From [Clostridium] innocuum (lineage in GTDB: Bacteria; Bacillota_I; Bacilli_A; Erysipelotrichales; Erysipelotrichaceae): a stretch of 64,000 nucleotides of DNA. The stretch is from positions 1,426,001 to 1,490,000 of the forward strand of contig CP048838.1 in NCBI GenBank assembly GCA_012317185.1, given 5' to 3'. The position numbers and the translations under genes are program-made. This document shows positions 44,289 to 52,427 of this stretch, one piece after another (position 1 is the stretch's first letter; the number at the start of each line of letters is the position of its first letter). Under the pieces are notes generated by a model. The model was given only the letters and a program-made list of their open reading frames with translations, had not been told where the DNA came from and made no database searches.

Positions 44289-45030
44289 GCCGAAGCTCCT
44301 CCAGATGCCAGCCCTGCATCAGATACCGCTGAATGCAGGCATCGCTTTCCTCTCTTGCACACACAAGCTTCTTTTCCTCCTGCTGTCTGCTGAAACGCAC
44401 ATAGACCTGTTCCATGACAGGAAGTGAAGCCATCAAACGCAACACACCATCATGCAGCTCATATACGATATCTGCCACCTCCTTGATCAGGCGCTGCTCA
44501 TGCACGGCCATTAGGATACATACGTCTTTTTTCTTCAGTGCCTCCATCAGTTCGACGAAGACCCTCTGGGAAGCGATATCCTGTCCGTTAAGTGGTTCAT
44601 CCATCAACAGAATATCAGGGGTCTGCAGCAGTGCCTGTATCACTGCCACCTTTTGCAGGCTTCCCTTTGAAAGATAGTGCATCGGTGTTTTCAACAGGTC
44701 ATCCATAAAAAATTTATGCGTATATTCCCGAATGACAGCCAGTGCTGCATCAGCATCCATTCCCTGTATGGCACCCATATGCATCAGAAAATCACGGGCA
44801 TTCATGCGGGTCGTGAAAAAATGATCCGGTATATACTGCAGAACAGCGTTTTTAAGCTGTAGCTCTCCGCTGTCGATTCGTAAAAAGCCTGCCACAGCAT
44901 TCAAAAGGGTGCTTTTTCCGCAGCCGTTGTGTCCGCAGATCGCAATGCATTTTCCGGGTATCAGCTGCAGCGAAACGTCCTGCAGAACCACATTGCTTCC
45001 AAAGGACTTGCTTATATGTATTATCTCCAT
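44272..45030 (-). CDS. ABC transporter ATP-binding protein
   Basis: The 252-residue ATPase has Walker A GHNGCGKST, signature LSKGSLQKVAVIQAL, Walker B ILLMDEPLNGQD and a switch His in MAVHEQRL. The C-terminal ~50 residues form a small extension. ATG 45030 follows AAGAGTGATACG; an ATG 18 bases earlier has no ribosome binding site. Confidence 0.9.
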   Translation of the reverse strand: MEIIHISKSFGSNVVLQDVSLQLIPGKCIAICGHNGCGKSTLLNAVAGFLRIDSGELQLKNAVLQYIPDHFFTTRMNARDFLMHMGAIQGMDADAALAVIREYTHKFFMDDLLKTPMHYLSKGSLQKVAVIQALLQTPDILLMDEPLNGQDIASQRVFVELMEALKKKDVCILMAVHEQRLIKEVADIVYELHDGVLRLMASLPVMEQVYVRFSRQQEEKKLVCAREESDACIQRYLMQGWHLEELRHENNL

Positions 45031-45107
45031 CGTATCACTCTTTTCCATATACTGTTATGATAGCACAAAGGATAGGACTTGTCTGAAAAATACAGAAGCA
45101 ATATAAA

Positions 45108-45130
45108 AAAGAACAGCAGCTGCTGTCCTG
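45108..45130 (-). terminator. Terminator after the DUF368 gene
   Basis: On the minus strand GGACAGC-AGCT-GCTGTTC is followed by TTTTTT. Confidence 0.6.
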
Positions 45131-45137
45131 TATAAGC

Positions 45138-46013
45138 TTATTTCTCACTGATATCCTTCATTTTCTGAAGTCCGAAGATGATGGCACCGCCGATAATGAA
45201 CCAGAGAATTTCAAAGGTTTCAAGGCTGAGTGGGGCCTGTGGAGTTTCCAGTGTCTGCGGTCCCATGATAATTGCATAGAAAGAGCCGAGCATCATACCG
45301 ATAATCAGAAAGACCATGATACTGCGGTGCTTATCCAGTGCAAACTTAATCAGCCGTACAACGGTAATCACACCGGTTATGATTCCCAATCCAAAGACAA
45401 ACAAAATCGGTACATAGGAGAAATCAAATCCCATCAATGCCTTGATTGCAGAGATAATCGGTACATACAGCCCAAAAATCAGCAGCAGAGTGGAACCGCT
45501 GATTCCCGGCAGAACCATTGCGGAAATCGCAAACATTGCAGAAATAAAGACATAGACGATCAAACCGATATCCAGCTGAGCCAGATTGACACTGGAGCCG
45601 CTGCCTGCGACCGGATTGAAATAGGTGATCAATGCAACGACGGCGATACCGACAAGAAGCGCTATCATGCTTGCTGCATTGAGTCTCATGTTTTTCTTTT
45701 CTTCCCGAATCACGATTGGAATCGCGAACAGAATAAATCCCATAAACAGAGAGGATATGGCATAGATCTGTGTATGAAAGATGCTGGCGAGCACAGATAC
45801 CGCCATCAGGAAGCCGACGATCCAGCCGATTCCCAGCTTCAGCAGAAAGATGACCGCCTCTTTTTTCTGCTGCATATTACCGCTCATCAGTGCATCCAGT
45901 GAACCGATGAATTTATCATAAAAGCCGAGCAGAAATGCAATCGTTCCTCCGGAAACTCCGGGAACACTATCTGCCAGCGCCATACAGAAGCCTCGAATAA
46001 AGTTTAATACCAC
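45138..46013 (-). CDS. DUF368 membrane protein (polyprenyl-phosphate transport family)
   Basis: The 291-residue protein has about eight membrane segments and the family motifs DSVPGVSGGTIAFLLGFYDKFI and MVLPGISGSTLLLIFGLY, an inverted pair. DUF368 and DedA members have been linked to undecaprenyl-phosphate recycling. The start is GTG 46013, preceded by AAAGGAAGG at nine bases. A longer open frame upstream is not coding since the promoter TTGGCT-N16-TATAAT lies within it. Confidence 0.9.
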   Translation of the reverse strand: MVLNFIRGFCMALADSVPGVSGGTIAFLLGFYDKFIGSLDALMSGNMQQKKEAVIFLLKLGIGWIVGFLMAVSVLASIFHTQIYAISSLFMGFILFAIPIVIREEKKNMRLNAASMIALLVGIAVVALITYFNPVAGSGSSVNLAQLDIGLIVYVFISAMFAISAMVLPGISGSTLLLIFGLYVPIISAIKALMGFDFSYVPILFVFGLGIITGVITVVRLIKFALDKHRSIMVFLIIGMMLGSFYAIIMGPQTLETPQAPLSLETFEILWFIIGGAIIFGLQKMKDISEK

Positions 46014-46044
46014 TATGAAGTACCTTCCTTTCGTATCAAGGTTT

Positions 46045-46072
46045 ATTATACTGTATATTTTGTAAAAGCCAA
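46045..46072 (-). promoter_or_regulatory. Promoter of the DUF368 gene
   Basis: On the minus strand: TTGGCT (46072-46067), 16-base spacer, TATAAT (46050-46045), about 30 bases before GTG 46013. Confidence 0.6.
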
Positions 46073-46176
46073 CCGCTTTTTTATTAAATTTTCCTAAACA
46101 AAGGAAGGGAAAATATTTACCTGTGAGGAACCCTGTACGTTTTTTTACATAGTATGTCCAAAAAGGAGGTAGTTTC

Positions 46177-46764
46177 ATGGCGGTAAGAATCTATGTGGAT
46201 CAGGGGCATAACCCGGGGAATATCAATGCGGGGGCTAGTGGTAACGGGGTTGTGGAATCGGAGGTCACCTATTGGGTGGGAATCTATCTTGCAGGCTTTC
46301 TCTATGCAGATCAGCGCTTTGAAGTAAAGGTATCCAGACCATTTCCGGATACAGTGCTTGGCTATGATCAGGCGAGCAGTCTGCGAGCAAGAGTAGATGA
46401 GGCGAATGCATGGCCGGCAGATTATTTTGTCAGTATTCATGTCAACTCCAATCCGAATCCTGCAATCAACGGCTCGGAGGTGTATGTATACCGGGAGAAT
46501 TCCACTGCTTACGATCTGGGCGTCAATGTTTTGGAATCCATTGTCGATCTGGTGGGAACACGCTACAATCAGGTGCGGACCAATCCATCCCTTTATGTTC
46601 TGCGGCGTACAAGCATGCCGGCAATTCTGGTGGAGCTGGCGTATCTTTCCAATCTTCAGGATGCCGAAAAGCTGTTGAATGACCAGTATCTGTTTGCTTT
46701 TTCCATCTATATCGGAATTCTGAATTATCTGGGTTATTCCTATGATCCCTTTCCCAGACGCTGA
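46177..46764 (+). CDS. N-acetylmuramoyl-L-alanine amidase (Amidase_3), no signal peptide
   Basis: The 195-residue protein is a bare Amidase_3 domain. The catalytic set is visible: YVDQGHNPG, the Glu in VVESEVTYWVG, FVSIHVNSNP and AILVELAYLSN. It lacks a signal peptide or anchor, unlike the amidase at 15763, so it may act in the mother cell, in lysis, or use another export route. Phage or spore-type amidases of this kind start similarly. It starts after AAAGGAGGTAGTTTC. Confidence 0.88.
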   Translation: MAVRIYVDQGHNPGNINAGASGNGVVESEVTYWVGIYLAGFLYADQRFEVKVSRPFPDTVLGYDQASSLRARVDEANAWPADYFVSIHVNSNPNPAINGSEVYVYRENSTAYDLGVNVLESIVDLVGTRYNQVRTNPSLYVLRRTSMPAILVELAYLSNLQDAEKLLNDQYLFAFSIYIGILNYLGYSYDPFPRR

Positions 46765-46947
46765 TGGAAGGAATTGGAAAAAGGAGTGCATTTCTCTTGC
46801 ATAAAAGTGGAGTTTCTGCTCCCTGTGGAGTGTAAGAGGTTACAAGGTAAATAATGTAAATAAAGTAGGAAAAAGTTTTAAAAAGGTTAGTATTTGGGGA
46901 GAATTTAAGGTATAATTATGAATCGTTGAGAAGTGAGTGGTGAATGT

Positions 46948-48981
46948 ATGGATATGAATGAATTACTGAAGGAATATAACGTAGAACTGGATGAAAAAAA
47001 GCAGGAGCTGTGTTGTGAGCTGCAGCATCCTCTTCTGATTAATGGAACAACAGGGAGTGGTAAAACATTCCTTTTATTAGCCCGTAATGCGTATCTAATG
47101 AAGGTTGAAGAGGTGGAACCGTCAGCTATTTTGAATATTGTGCATGATCCTGCCATTGCAAAGAGAATGGCGAAGGATTACCGCTATCTATACTGTGATG
47201 ATGAACGGATGCCTTCCTTTGTGGATATGCACAGCTTTGCTTATCGGATTATCCGCTTCCATGATAAAATGATACAGCGGGAATCCTGTAAGGCGTATCG
47301 TGATATGGAGAAGGTGGTTCGCCGTCTGATCAAGGATATGTTTGCAATGGAGCTTACCGGTGTACAGCTGCGCCGTTTGATGCGGCAGATCAGCACCTGC
47401 CGTACTATGATGATGAGTGAGCGTGAAATTGCTTCTATCAGCTTTGAGGGAATTGATTTTCCGGCTTTTCTAAAGGCTTATGATAAATTTAAGAATGAGC
47501 GCAATATTTATGATCAGGATGATATTCTGTGTGAATGCGCCCGTATTTTAATGAGTACACCGGCCGTTTTGCAGACCTTTTCCTCCCGGTATCAGTATGT
47601 GCATATCGATGATGCACAGGAGCTCTCCTTTGTTGCCCATGTCATCATCAAGCTGCTGTTTTCATCGGATTGTCAGATGATGATGCTGGCAGATCGTGAT
47701 CAGTGTCTGGATTTTGATAAGGCGGCGTATCCGCAGGCACTGGACAGCTTTTCGGAAGCATATGTGCAGGCGCGCATTGAACAGCTGGAGGGAAACTGGC
47801 GCAATAATCAGACCATCAACGCTCTGGCAAATGAGTTTTATTATAAGAATGAGACAGCTATGAGCTGCAGCAGTGAGGAAACCTGCGAGGTGAAATTCAA
47901 GGGCTTTGCACAGCTGGAGCGGATGTATGAGTATGCGATGCGCATGGTGGTAGAGGATGAAAGTGATATTGCCTTCCTGTATCGTGACGGCGCAATGGCG
48001 ATGCCTCTTGTGGAGCTGTTCATGCAGCATCAGGTGCCGTTTCACCTGCATGGAAGCGTAAAAAAGTTTTTGCAGGAGCCGGTTGTCAAGGATCTATGTA
48101 ATATCATTGAGCTTCTGATCGATCCAAAGGATATGCGTGCCTTTTATGAGGTATATGAGAAGCTTGGCTTTGATATTTCAAAAAAGGTGTTGCTGGAGGT
48201 TGCGCAGCGTCTGCGGGATGATGAGCATGTGGATGTCTACCAGGCGATGATGGAAAGCAGCTATCGAGCTGCCGGAAAGAAAAAGCTGGCGGCTTCCATG
48301 GAGAATATCCGAACTGCCTCCACATTGGAAACACACACGATGATTACCTTTATTCTGGACAAGCTGGGGTATCGGGCACGTCTGCTGAAGGCGAATATCC
48401 TGATGAATGATTCCAATCTGCTGGCCCTGCGCGTGATTGCTGCTCGCTACAGTGATCCGGCACAGTTCCTGAATCGTCTGCGGGAAATGGGGGAATTCCT
48501 GTGTGAGCCAATCAGCCGTATCCAGATTCGCAGTGTAGCTTCTGCCAGAGGTATGGAATTCAGTCGTGTGGCACTGCTGGATTGTCTGGGATCGACTTTT
48601 CCAAAAGCCGGTCTGCAGGAGGAAGAGCTTCAACTGGAACGCCGTTTGTTTTTTACTGGGATCACCAGAGCCAAGCATCAGCTGGAGTTTTTTACAAGCA
48701 AGCGCTGTGATGTAATACGTCTGGAAATATCTCCATTCATATATGAGCTGCATGCGCCAAAGGAAGAAGAAGCAAAGGTGGCAGGGGAGCGACCTGTAGC
48801 ACAGCCGAAAAAGCTGCGAGAGGGTGGCTTGCGTCGCGGTATGCGGATTACACATGCCACGCTTGGAGAAGGCCGCATTATGAAAATCAGCGAAGGCATG
48901 ATGCAGGTACAATTTCAAACAGAAAGCAAAACACTGAATATTCACCACTGTATCATGAATGAGCTGATTGATCTGGTATAG
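46948..48981 (+). CDS. UvrD/PcrA-like superfamily I helicase
   Basis: The 677-residue protein has motif I GTTGSGKTFLL near residue 34, motif II HIDDAQEL (DEXQ-type box with Asp at the usual Glu), motif IV-like EGNWRNNQTIN, motif VI RRLFFTGITRAKHQL, and a C-terminal Tudor/SH3-like domain (RRGMRITHATLGEGRIMKISEGMMQVQF) as in PcrA. It is shorter than PcrA (about 730-770) and motifs are diverged, so its role in repair is uncertain. ATG 46948 follows GAGTGGTGA; GTG 46933 is an alternative. It is monocistronic. Confidence 0.85.
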   Translation: MDMNELLKEYNVELDEKKQELCCELQHPLLINGTTGSGKTFLLLARNAYLMKVEEVEPSAILNIVHDPAIAKRMAKDYRYLYCDDERMPSFVDMHSFAYRIIRFHDKMIQRESCKAYRDMEKVVRRLIKDMFAMELTGVQLRRLMRQISTCRTMMMSEREIASISFEGIDFPAFLKAYDKFKNERNIYDQDDILCECARILMSTPAVLQTFSSRYQYVHIDDAQELSFVAHVIIKLLFSSDCQMMMLADRDQCLDFDKAAYPQALDSFSEAYVQARIEQLEGNWRNNQTINALANEFYYKNETAMSCSSEETCEVKFKGFAQLERMYEYAMRMVVEDESDIAFLYRDGAMAMPLVELFMQHQVPFHLHGSVKKFLQEPVVKDLCNIIELLIDPKDMRAFYEVYEKLGFDISKKVLLEVAQRLRDDEHVDVYQAMMESSYRAAGKKKLAASMENIRTASTLETHTMITFILDKLGYRARLLKANILMNDSNLLALRVIAARYSDPAQFLNRLREMGEFLCEPISRIQIRSVASARGMEFSRVALLDCLGSTFPKAGLQEEELQLERRLFFTGITRAKHQLEFFTSKRCDVIRLEISPFIYELHAPKEEEAKVAGERPVAQPKKLREGGLRRGMRITHATLGEGRIMKISEGMMQVQFQTESKTLNIHHCIMNELIDLV

Positions 48982-49020
48982 AAGAAGTGCTGCTTAGCAG
49001 CTATGTTGGAAGCTAAAATA

Positions 49021-49066
49021 GGGAAGTCCTGCAAATGTCGTTGACAGTAACGCGGGTCTTCCCTTT
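49021..49066 (+). terminator. Terminator after the helicase gene
   Basis: GGGAAG.CC.GC pairs with GC.GG.CTTCCC, followed by TTTT. Confidence 0.75.
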
Positions 49067-49069
49067 TCT

Positions 49070-49447
49070 GTACTTTTTACTCCAGATATTCAGAATAAGA
49101 ATGTATATGCATGTGAGGGTCCTGCTGTTTTGAACAAAGGATTCTGCATACTGTAAAGGAATGGCTGTTTAAGCTTATAAGTAGGCGGTAACATGACCTT
49201 TTTTCAGCCTCTGCAGAAGAAAGATATACACTTTCAATGTGATATTTGTTCATGATTTGAGGCATTATAAAACATTCATTTCTTACAGGCAATCATCGAT
49301 TGTGAAGATGCAGAGAGCTGTTTAGTTATCGTATCCAATAGGAATATGGAAACTATTGTCAGGAAAGAACAGCCCTTTTTAGGTCAACAGGGTGTTGTAT
49401 GCAAGAGGAAGCTGACAGAATAGGGTTGTCAGTTTTTAATGGAAGTA
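49070..49447. other. Gene-free stretch between helicase and tRNA-Asn
   Basis: No convincing gene, repeat or RNA was seen. A 71-codon open frame on the minus strand starts with TTG, has no ribosome binding site and resembles nothing known. Confidence 0.4.
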
Positions 49448-49474
49448 TAAAAAACCCCATTATTCATGGGGTTA
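49448..49474 (-). terminator. Terminator of tRNA-Asn
   Basis: On the minus strand AACCCCAT-GAATA-ATGGGGTT is followed by TTTTT. Confidence 0.8.
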
Positions 49475-49484
49475 CCTGTTATCA

Positions 49485-49560
49485 TGGCGCCTTAAACAGG
49501 ACTTGAACCTGTGACCTGCCGGTTAACAGCCGGATGCTCTACCAACTGAGCTATTAAGGC
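49485..49560 (-). tRNA. tRNA-Asn (GTT)
   Basis: The 76-base cloverleaf has acceptor pair GCCTTAA/TTAAGGC, D-arm AGCTCAGTTGGTAGAGC, anticodon loop CTGTTAACC with GTT, T-arm GGTTCAAGTCC and an encoded CCA at 49487-49485. Confidence 0.96.
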
Positions 49561-49640
49561 ATTTCTTAAATGCTTAATTATAATACCATAGGTATTTTGT
49601 TTTTGCAAGTTATAAAATCAATTTTCATGCAATTAAAGTC

Positions 49641-49681
49641 ATAAAAAAAGGATGGAAACCAAAAATAATATTTCGGTTTCC
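49641..49681 (-). terminator. Terminator of the FakA-like small gene
   Basis: On the minus strand GGAAACC (49681-49675) pairs with GGTTTCC (49660-49654), followed by ATCC and seven T. Confidence 0.75.
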
Positions 49682-49695
49682 AGTATCAGGAAGTC

Positions 49696-49947
49696 TTAGC
49701 CCTTCAAGCCTCTGGACTGACGATCCATGTCCTCAATTACAATATCATAGATTTCCCCAAGGGTAGCGCAATATTTTAGCACATCCCAAGGTGTATTCGT
49801 ATGAAAATGGATTTTGATGAGCTCAGCATCTCCAACAGCAAGCAGGCAATTTCCTTGAAAATTCTCCATAAAATAATCGTGTATGGAATCCTCACATAAA
49901 TCATTTCCTTCAATCAGCAGCTGTGTGTCATAACGGTATTCCAGCAT
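49696..49947 (-). CDS. Stand-alone FakA/DAK C-terminal-like small protein
   Basis: The 83-residue protein reads LEYRYDTQLLIEGNDLCED...NCLLAVGDAELIKIHFHTNTPWDVLKYCATLGEIYDIVIEDMDRQ. This matches the segment of fatty-acid kinase FakA (Y.Y.TE..I.G........SLVVVGD..LVKVHVHTN.P..VLE.A...GEL..I.I.NM) without its kinase domain. It may be a regulatory or substrate-handling domain kept alone. ATG 49947 follows GGAAAGGAGATTTGCAT. It is monocistronic. Confidence 0.75.
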   Translation of the reverse strand: MLEYRYDTQLLIEGNDLCEDSIHDYFMENFQGNCLLAVGDAELIKIHFHTNTPWDVLKYCATLGEIYDIVIEDMDRQSRGLKG

Positions 49948-50092
49948 ATGCAAATCTCCTTTCCTAAGCATGATTATATCATATCATAATGAGACGCAAA
50001 GCGGCGTAGTTTTTATTTTGGATGCAACAGGTGCTTTAAACTTAATATTCATGTTTAAGATATAATATTTAATGATAAACGATAAAAATATA

Positions 50093-50120
50093 TTGTAAAA
50101 TATAAAAACTATGCTAGAAT
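50093..50120 (+). promoter_or_regulatory. Promoter of the DUF2975-XRE operon
   Basis: TTGTAA (50093-50098), 16-base spacer, TAGAAT (50115-50120, preceded by TGC). Upstream, TTAAAC (50036) and GTTTAA (50053) form an inverted repeat that could bind the operon's XRE protein. Confidence 0.5.
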
Positions 50121-50142
50121 GTAATTAGATGGAGGTGTTCCT

Positions 50143-50718
50143 ATGAAACTGAAACAACCTGTAAATTGGAAGCATACGACGTTTCTCTGGATACTGAGAT
50201 TCATGCTGAGTGGTGTGGCTGTATCCATTGTTTTTCAATGCTTGAGAATAATTGAACTCTATCAAGTGCCGGAGCAAAGTCTGCGCTTTATTCCATGGGA
50301 GGTCAACAATGTTGTAACGCTGGCTCGTCTATTGGCAGAAAGCGGACTCTTTTCCAGCAGATTTTATGCTGTTTTTGACTCCCTGCTTGCAATTACAAAT
50401 GCCAGCATATATGCTCTTTTGCTTCTGTGGGGTATACAGGCAGTAAAGGAAGCCGCAAAGACAACACCGTTTTTAACAGATATATTGAAAAAATTAAAGA
50501 TCAGTATACTGCTGCTGGCAGGCTTTCGTTTCCTTTTAGTCTTCCTGGAATTTCTTCTGGCTCTGATATACCAGCCGCCAATTGATTGGTCTAGCCTATT
50601 TTTCGATGTTGTTCGTAATCTTTTTGAAAGCCTGATCATGCTGGGAGCATTATGGTGTCTTATACATGTCTGGATGTATGGGGCAGCTTTGCAGCATGAG
50701 CTTGATGAAACAATATAA
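50143..50718 (+). CDS. DUF2975-like membrane protein 1
   Basis: The 191-residue protein has four membrane segments (residues ~13-35, 68-100, 115-140 and 152-180). Layout and the nearby small XRE gene match DUF2975 families. It ends GAALQHELDETI, and the next protein ends GYSLQNEVDQIL in the same way. Starts after TGGAGGTGTTCCT. Confidence 0.75.
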   Translation: MKLKQPVNWKHTTFLWILRFMLSGVAVSIVFQCLRIIELYQVPEQSLRFIPWEVNNVVTLARLLAESGLFSSRFYAVFDSLLAITNASIYALLLLWGIQAVKEAAKTTPFLTDILKKLKISILLLAGFRFLLVFLEFLLALIYQPPIDWSSLFFDVVRNLFESLIMLGALWCLIHVWMYGAALQHELDETI

Positions 50719-50730
50719 GGGGACAGGACT

Positions 50731-51300
50731 ATGAGAAAAAATAAGAATAGACTTATGAAGGTATTGCTGTACTGTCTCGTCGTATGCGGAATCATCATAA
50801 TCAGCTTAAGACTATATACAATTTATACCATCTGCATATCTCCGGAATCCTGCTTCGAGCCAAACCTGCCGCGGGAGCAAATTATTCAGGTTACCGGGAA
50901 AAGCTTGAGCAATGTGCTCATGAGCGTAGGGCTTATTTCAGATAAAGCGGCAGCTCTGATGGAAGTTGCTGTCGGTTTACTAGCTGAGCTTATACAAATT
51001 GTTATTTTAATTCTTGCCGTATACATCTTTCAGAGAAACTCAATTCATCGACCTTTTCAGACGAATATGATAAACTGGTTACAGTGCTTCGCTATTCTCT
51101 ATTGTATCCTTCCTGTTATACAGGGTCTGTTTATCATCTGCATTCTGGGTTTGAATCAGGTTAATTTATATCCAAGGCTTATACTGTTTCAAATTTTCGA
51201 TATCGGTGTACAGGTGTTACCGGGGTTAGCGATTATCGGTATTGCAAAGGTGTTCCGATATGGGTATAGCTTGCAAAATGAAGTGGATCAGATTCTCTAG
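50731..51300 (+). CDS. DUF2975-like membrane protein 2
   Basis: The 189-residue protein is a paralog of the upstream gene, with four membrane segments and the terminal motif YSLQNEVDQIL (FRYGYSLQNEVD is typical of DUF2975). It starts after AAGGGGACAGGACT, 13 bases from the previous stop. Confidence 0.78.
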   Translation: MRKNKNRLMKVLLYCLVVCGIIIISLRLYTIYTICISPESCFEPNLPREQIIQVTGKSLSNVLMSVGLISDKAAALMEVAVGLLAELIQIVILILAVYIFQRNSIHRPFQTNMINWLQCFAILYCILPVIQGLFIICILGLNQVNLYPRLILFQIFDIGVQVLPGLAIIGIAKVFRYGYSLQNEVDQIL

Positions 51301-51310
51301 GAGGTGAATT

Positions 51311-51526
51311 ATGGCTATCATATTAAGACTCGACCGTGTCATGGCAGATCGAAAAATTTCATTGAATGAGCTGGCAGATCAGGTAGGAATCTCCAATGTT
51401 AATCTTTCGAATTTAAAGCGGGGAAAGGTAAAAGCCATTCGGTTTTCAACCCTCGATAAAATATGTGAGGTACTGAATTGCCAGCCAAGTGATATTCTGG
51501 AATATCAGCGAACAGAAGAGCAATAA
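51311..51526 (+). CDS. Small XRE-family regulator (YozG-like)
   Basis: The 71-residue helix-turn-helix protein (LRLDRVMADRKISLNELADQVGISNVNLSNLKRGKVKAIRFSTLDKICEVLNCQPSDILEY) is the usual partner of DUF2975 genes. Its ribosome binding site GGAGGTGAATT directly follows the previous stop codon. It probably autoregulates the operon. Confidence 0.9.
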   Translation: MAIILRLDRVMADRKISLNELADQVGISNVNLSNLKRGKVKAIRFSTLDKICEVLNCQPSDILEYQRTEEQ

Positions 51527-51536
51527 ATACAGATAT

Positions 51537-51627
51537 GAAAAAGGAAATCCATCATGTCACCTTCTCAGCATCTGCGAATGTATGTGAATCGCAGATACTG
51601 TACCTGATAATGTGGACTTCCCTTTTT
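51537..51627. terminator. Large bidirectional hairpin between convergent genes
   Basis: AAAAAGGAA.TCCA pairs with TGGA.TTCCCTTTTT, enclosing an inner stem ATCTGCGA/TCGCAGAT. A and T runs flank both sides. Confidence 0.7.
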
Positions 51628-51628
51628 A

Positions 51629-52387
51629 TTATTTCGTAGGCAGTTTGTGCATATGCCTGCTTTTATCGTGAGCAAGCAACAACAGCACCATGCTCACCTC
51701 AAACAGTGTCATGAGGATATAAGGAAATTCATTTCCTGCATTATCCGCAGGATTGATGGCAAACAGGTGGATGCAGAGATTCCATGAGAAATGATATGTC
51801 ATCGAGGATAAAAGATTTCCCTCACTCCACTGAAGCAGATACTCATATACAAAGCTTTCTGCGATACAGCCGATGAAGAAGGAAAGCAGAGGGACCTCTA
51901 TGCCATTTTGATAGAAATAATGATAATGCCAGAGAAACCAGATGATACCGATACTGACAGGGACATGCCATTCCTTTTCCATACGTTCTCTCAAATAAGA
52001 TCGTAAGTATCCACGCCATCCGATTTCCTCTGCAAAAAATGCCCATACAATGACAATAAACTGCAGATCATAATTCAGAAAATGTCCAGATGAAGAAGAA
52101 CCTGCGAACAGCCTTGCGAGCAGCATGGGGGCAAGGGAAAACACGCAGGGGAATAGGAGTGCGGTGCCAGATTTCCAGCCTTTGAAATTCTTCTTAAAAA
52201 AACTCAGGAGCTGTCTGTTCTTCGATAGAACGAGAAGAGCGGCGATACTGGGAGAGGCTGCTTCCAGTCCGTAAAACAGAAGCTGTAATACAGGAAGCCC
52301 GGTATATCGCTGACACAATACAAAAAAGAAGGGCATGAGAAAAGTCAGTAAGAGAAACATGCATATGTCGTTTGTTTTCGTCTTCAT
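51629..52387 (-). CDS. CPBP-family intramembrane metalloprotease
   Basis: The 252-residue protein has about seven or eight membrane segments and the CPBP/Abi motifs FFAEEIGWRGYLRSYL (EExxxR) and FLWHYHYF, then SMTYHFSWNL. Members cleave prenylated or membrane-bound substrates or protect against bacteriocins; the substrate is unknown. ATG 52387 is used; the upstream ribosome site GAAGGGCTGAG is only fair. Confidence 0.88.
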   Translation of the reverse strand: MKTKTNDICMFLLLTFLMPFFFVLCQRYTGLPVLQLLFYGLEAASPSIAALLVLSKNRQLLSFFKKNFKGWKSGTALLFPCVFSLAPMLLARLFAGSSSSGHFLNYDLQFIVIVWAFFAEEIGWRGYLRSYLRERMEKEWHVPVSIGIIWFLWHYHYFYQNGIEVPLLSFFIGCIAESFVYEYLLQWSEGNLLSSMTYHFSWNLCIHLFAINPADNAGNEFPYILMTLFEVSMVLLLLAHDKSRHMHKLPTK

Positions 52388-52427
52388 CAGCACTCAGCCC
52401 TTCATGTTCGAATATCAGTAACTATTT

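Noticed and set aside
45327..45902. 191-codon plus-strand frame opposite DUF368
   Set aside because: It is the antisense shadow of a clear membrane-protein gene and has the biased Gln/His/Asp composition typical of such shadows.
46014..46178. N-terminal extension of the DUF368 frame
   Set aside because: A promoter (TTGGCT-N16-TATAAT) and a ribosome binding site before GTG 46013 lie in it, and the added residues do not match the family.
49077..49292. 71-codon open frame on the minus strand between helicase and tRNA-Asn
   Set aside because: It begins with TTG, has no ribosome binding site, low-complexity composition and no neighbours in the same direction.
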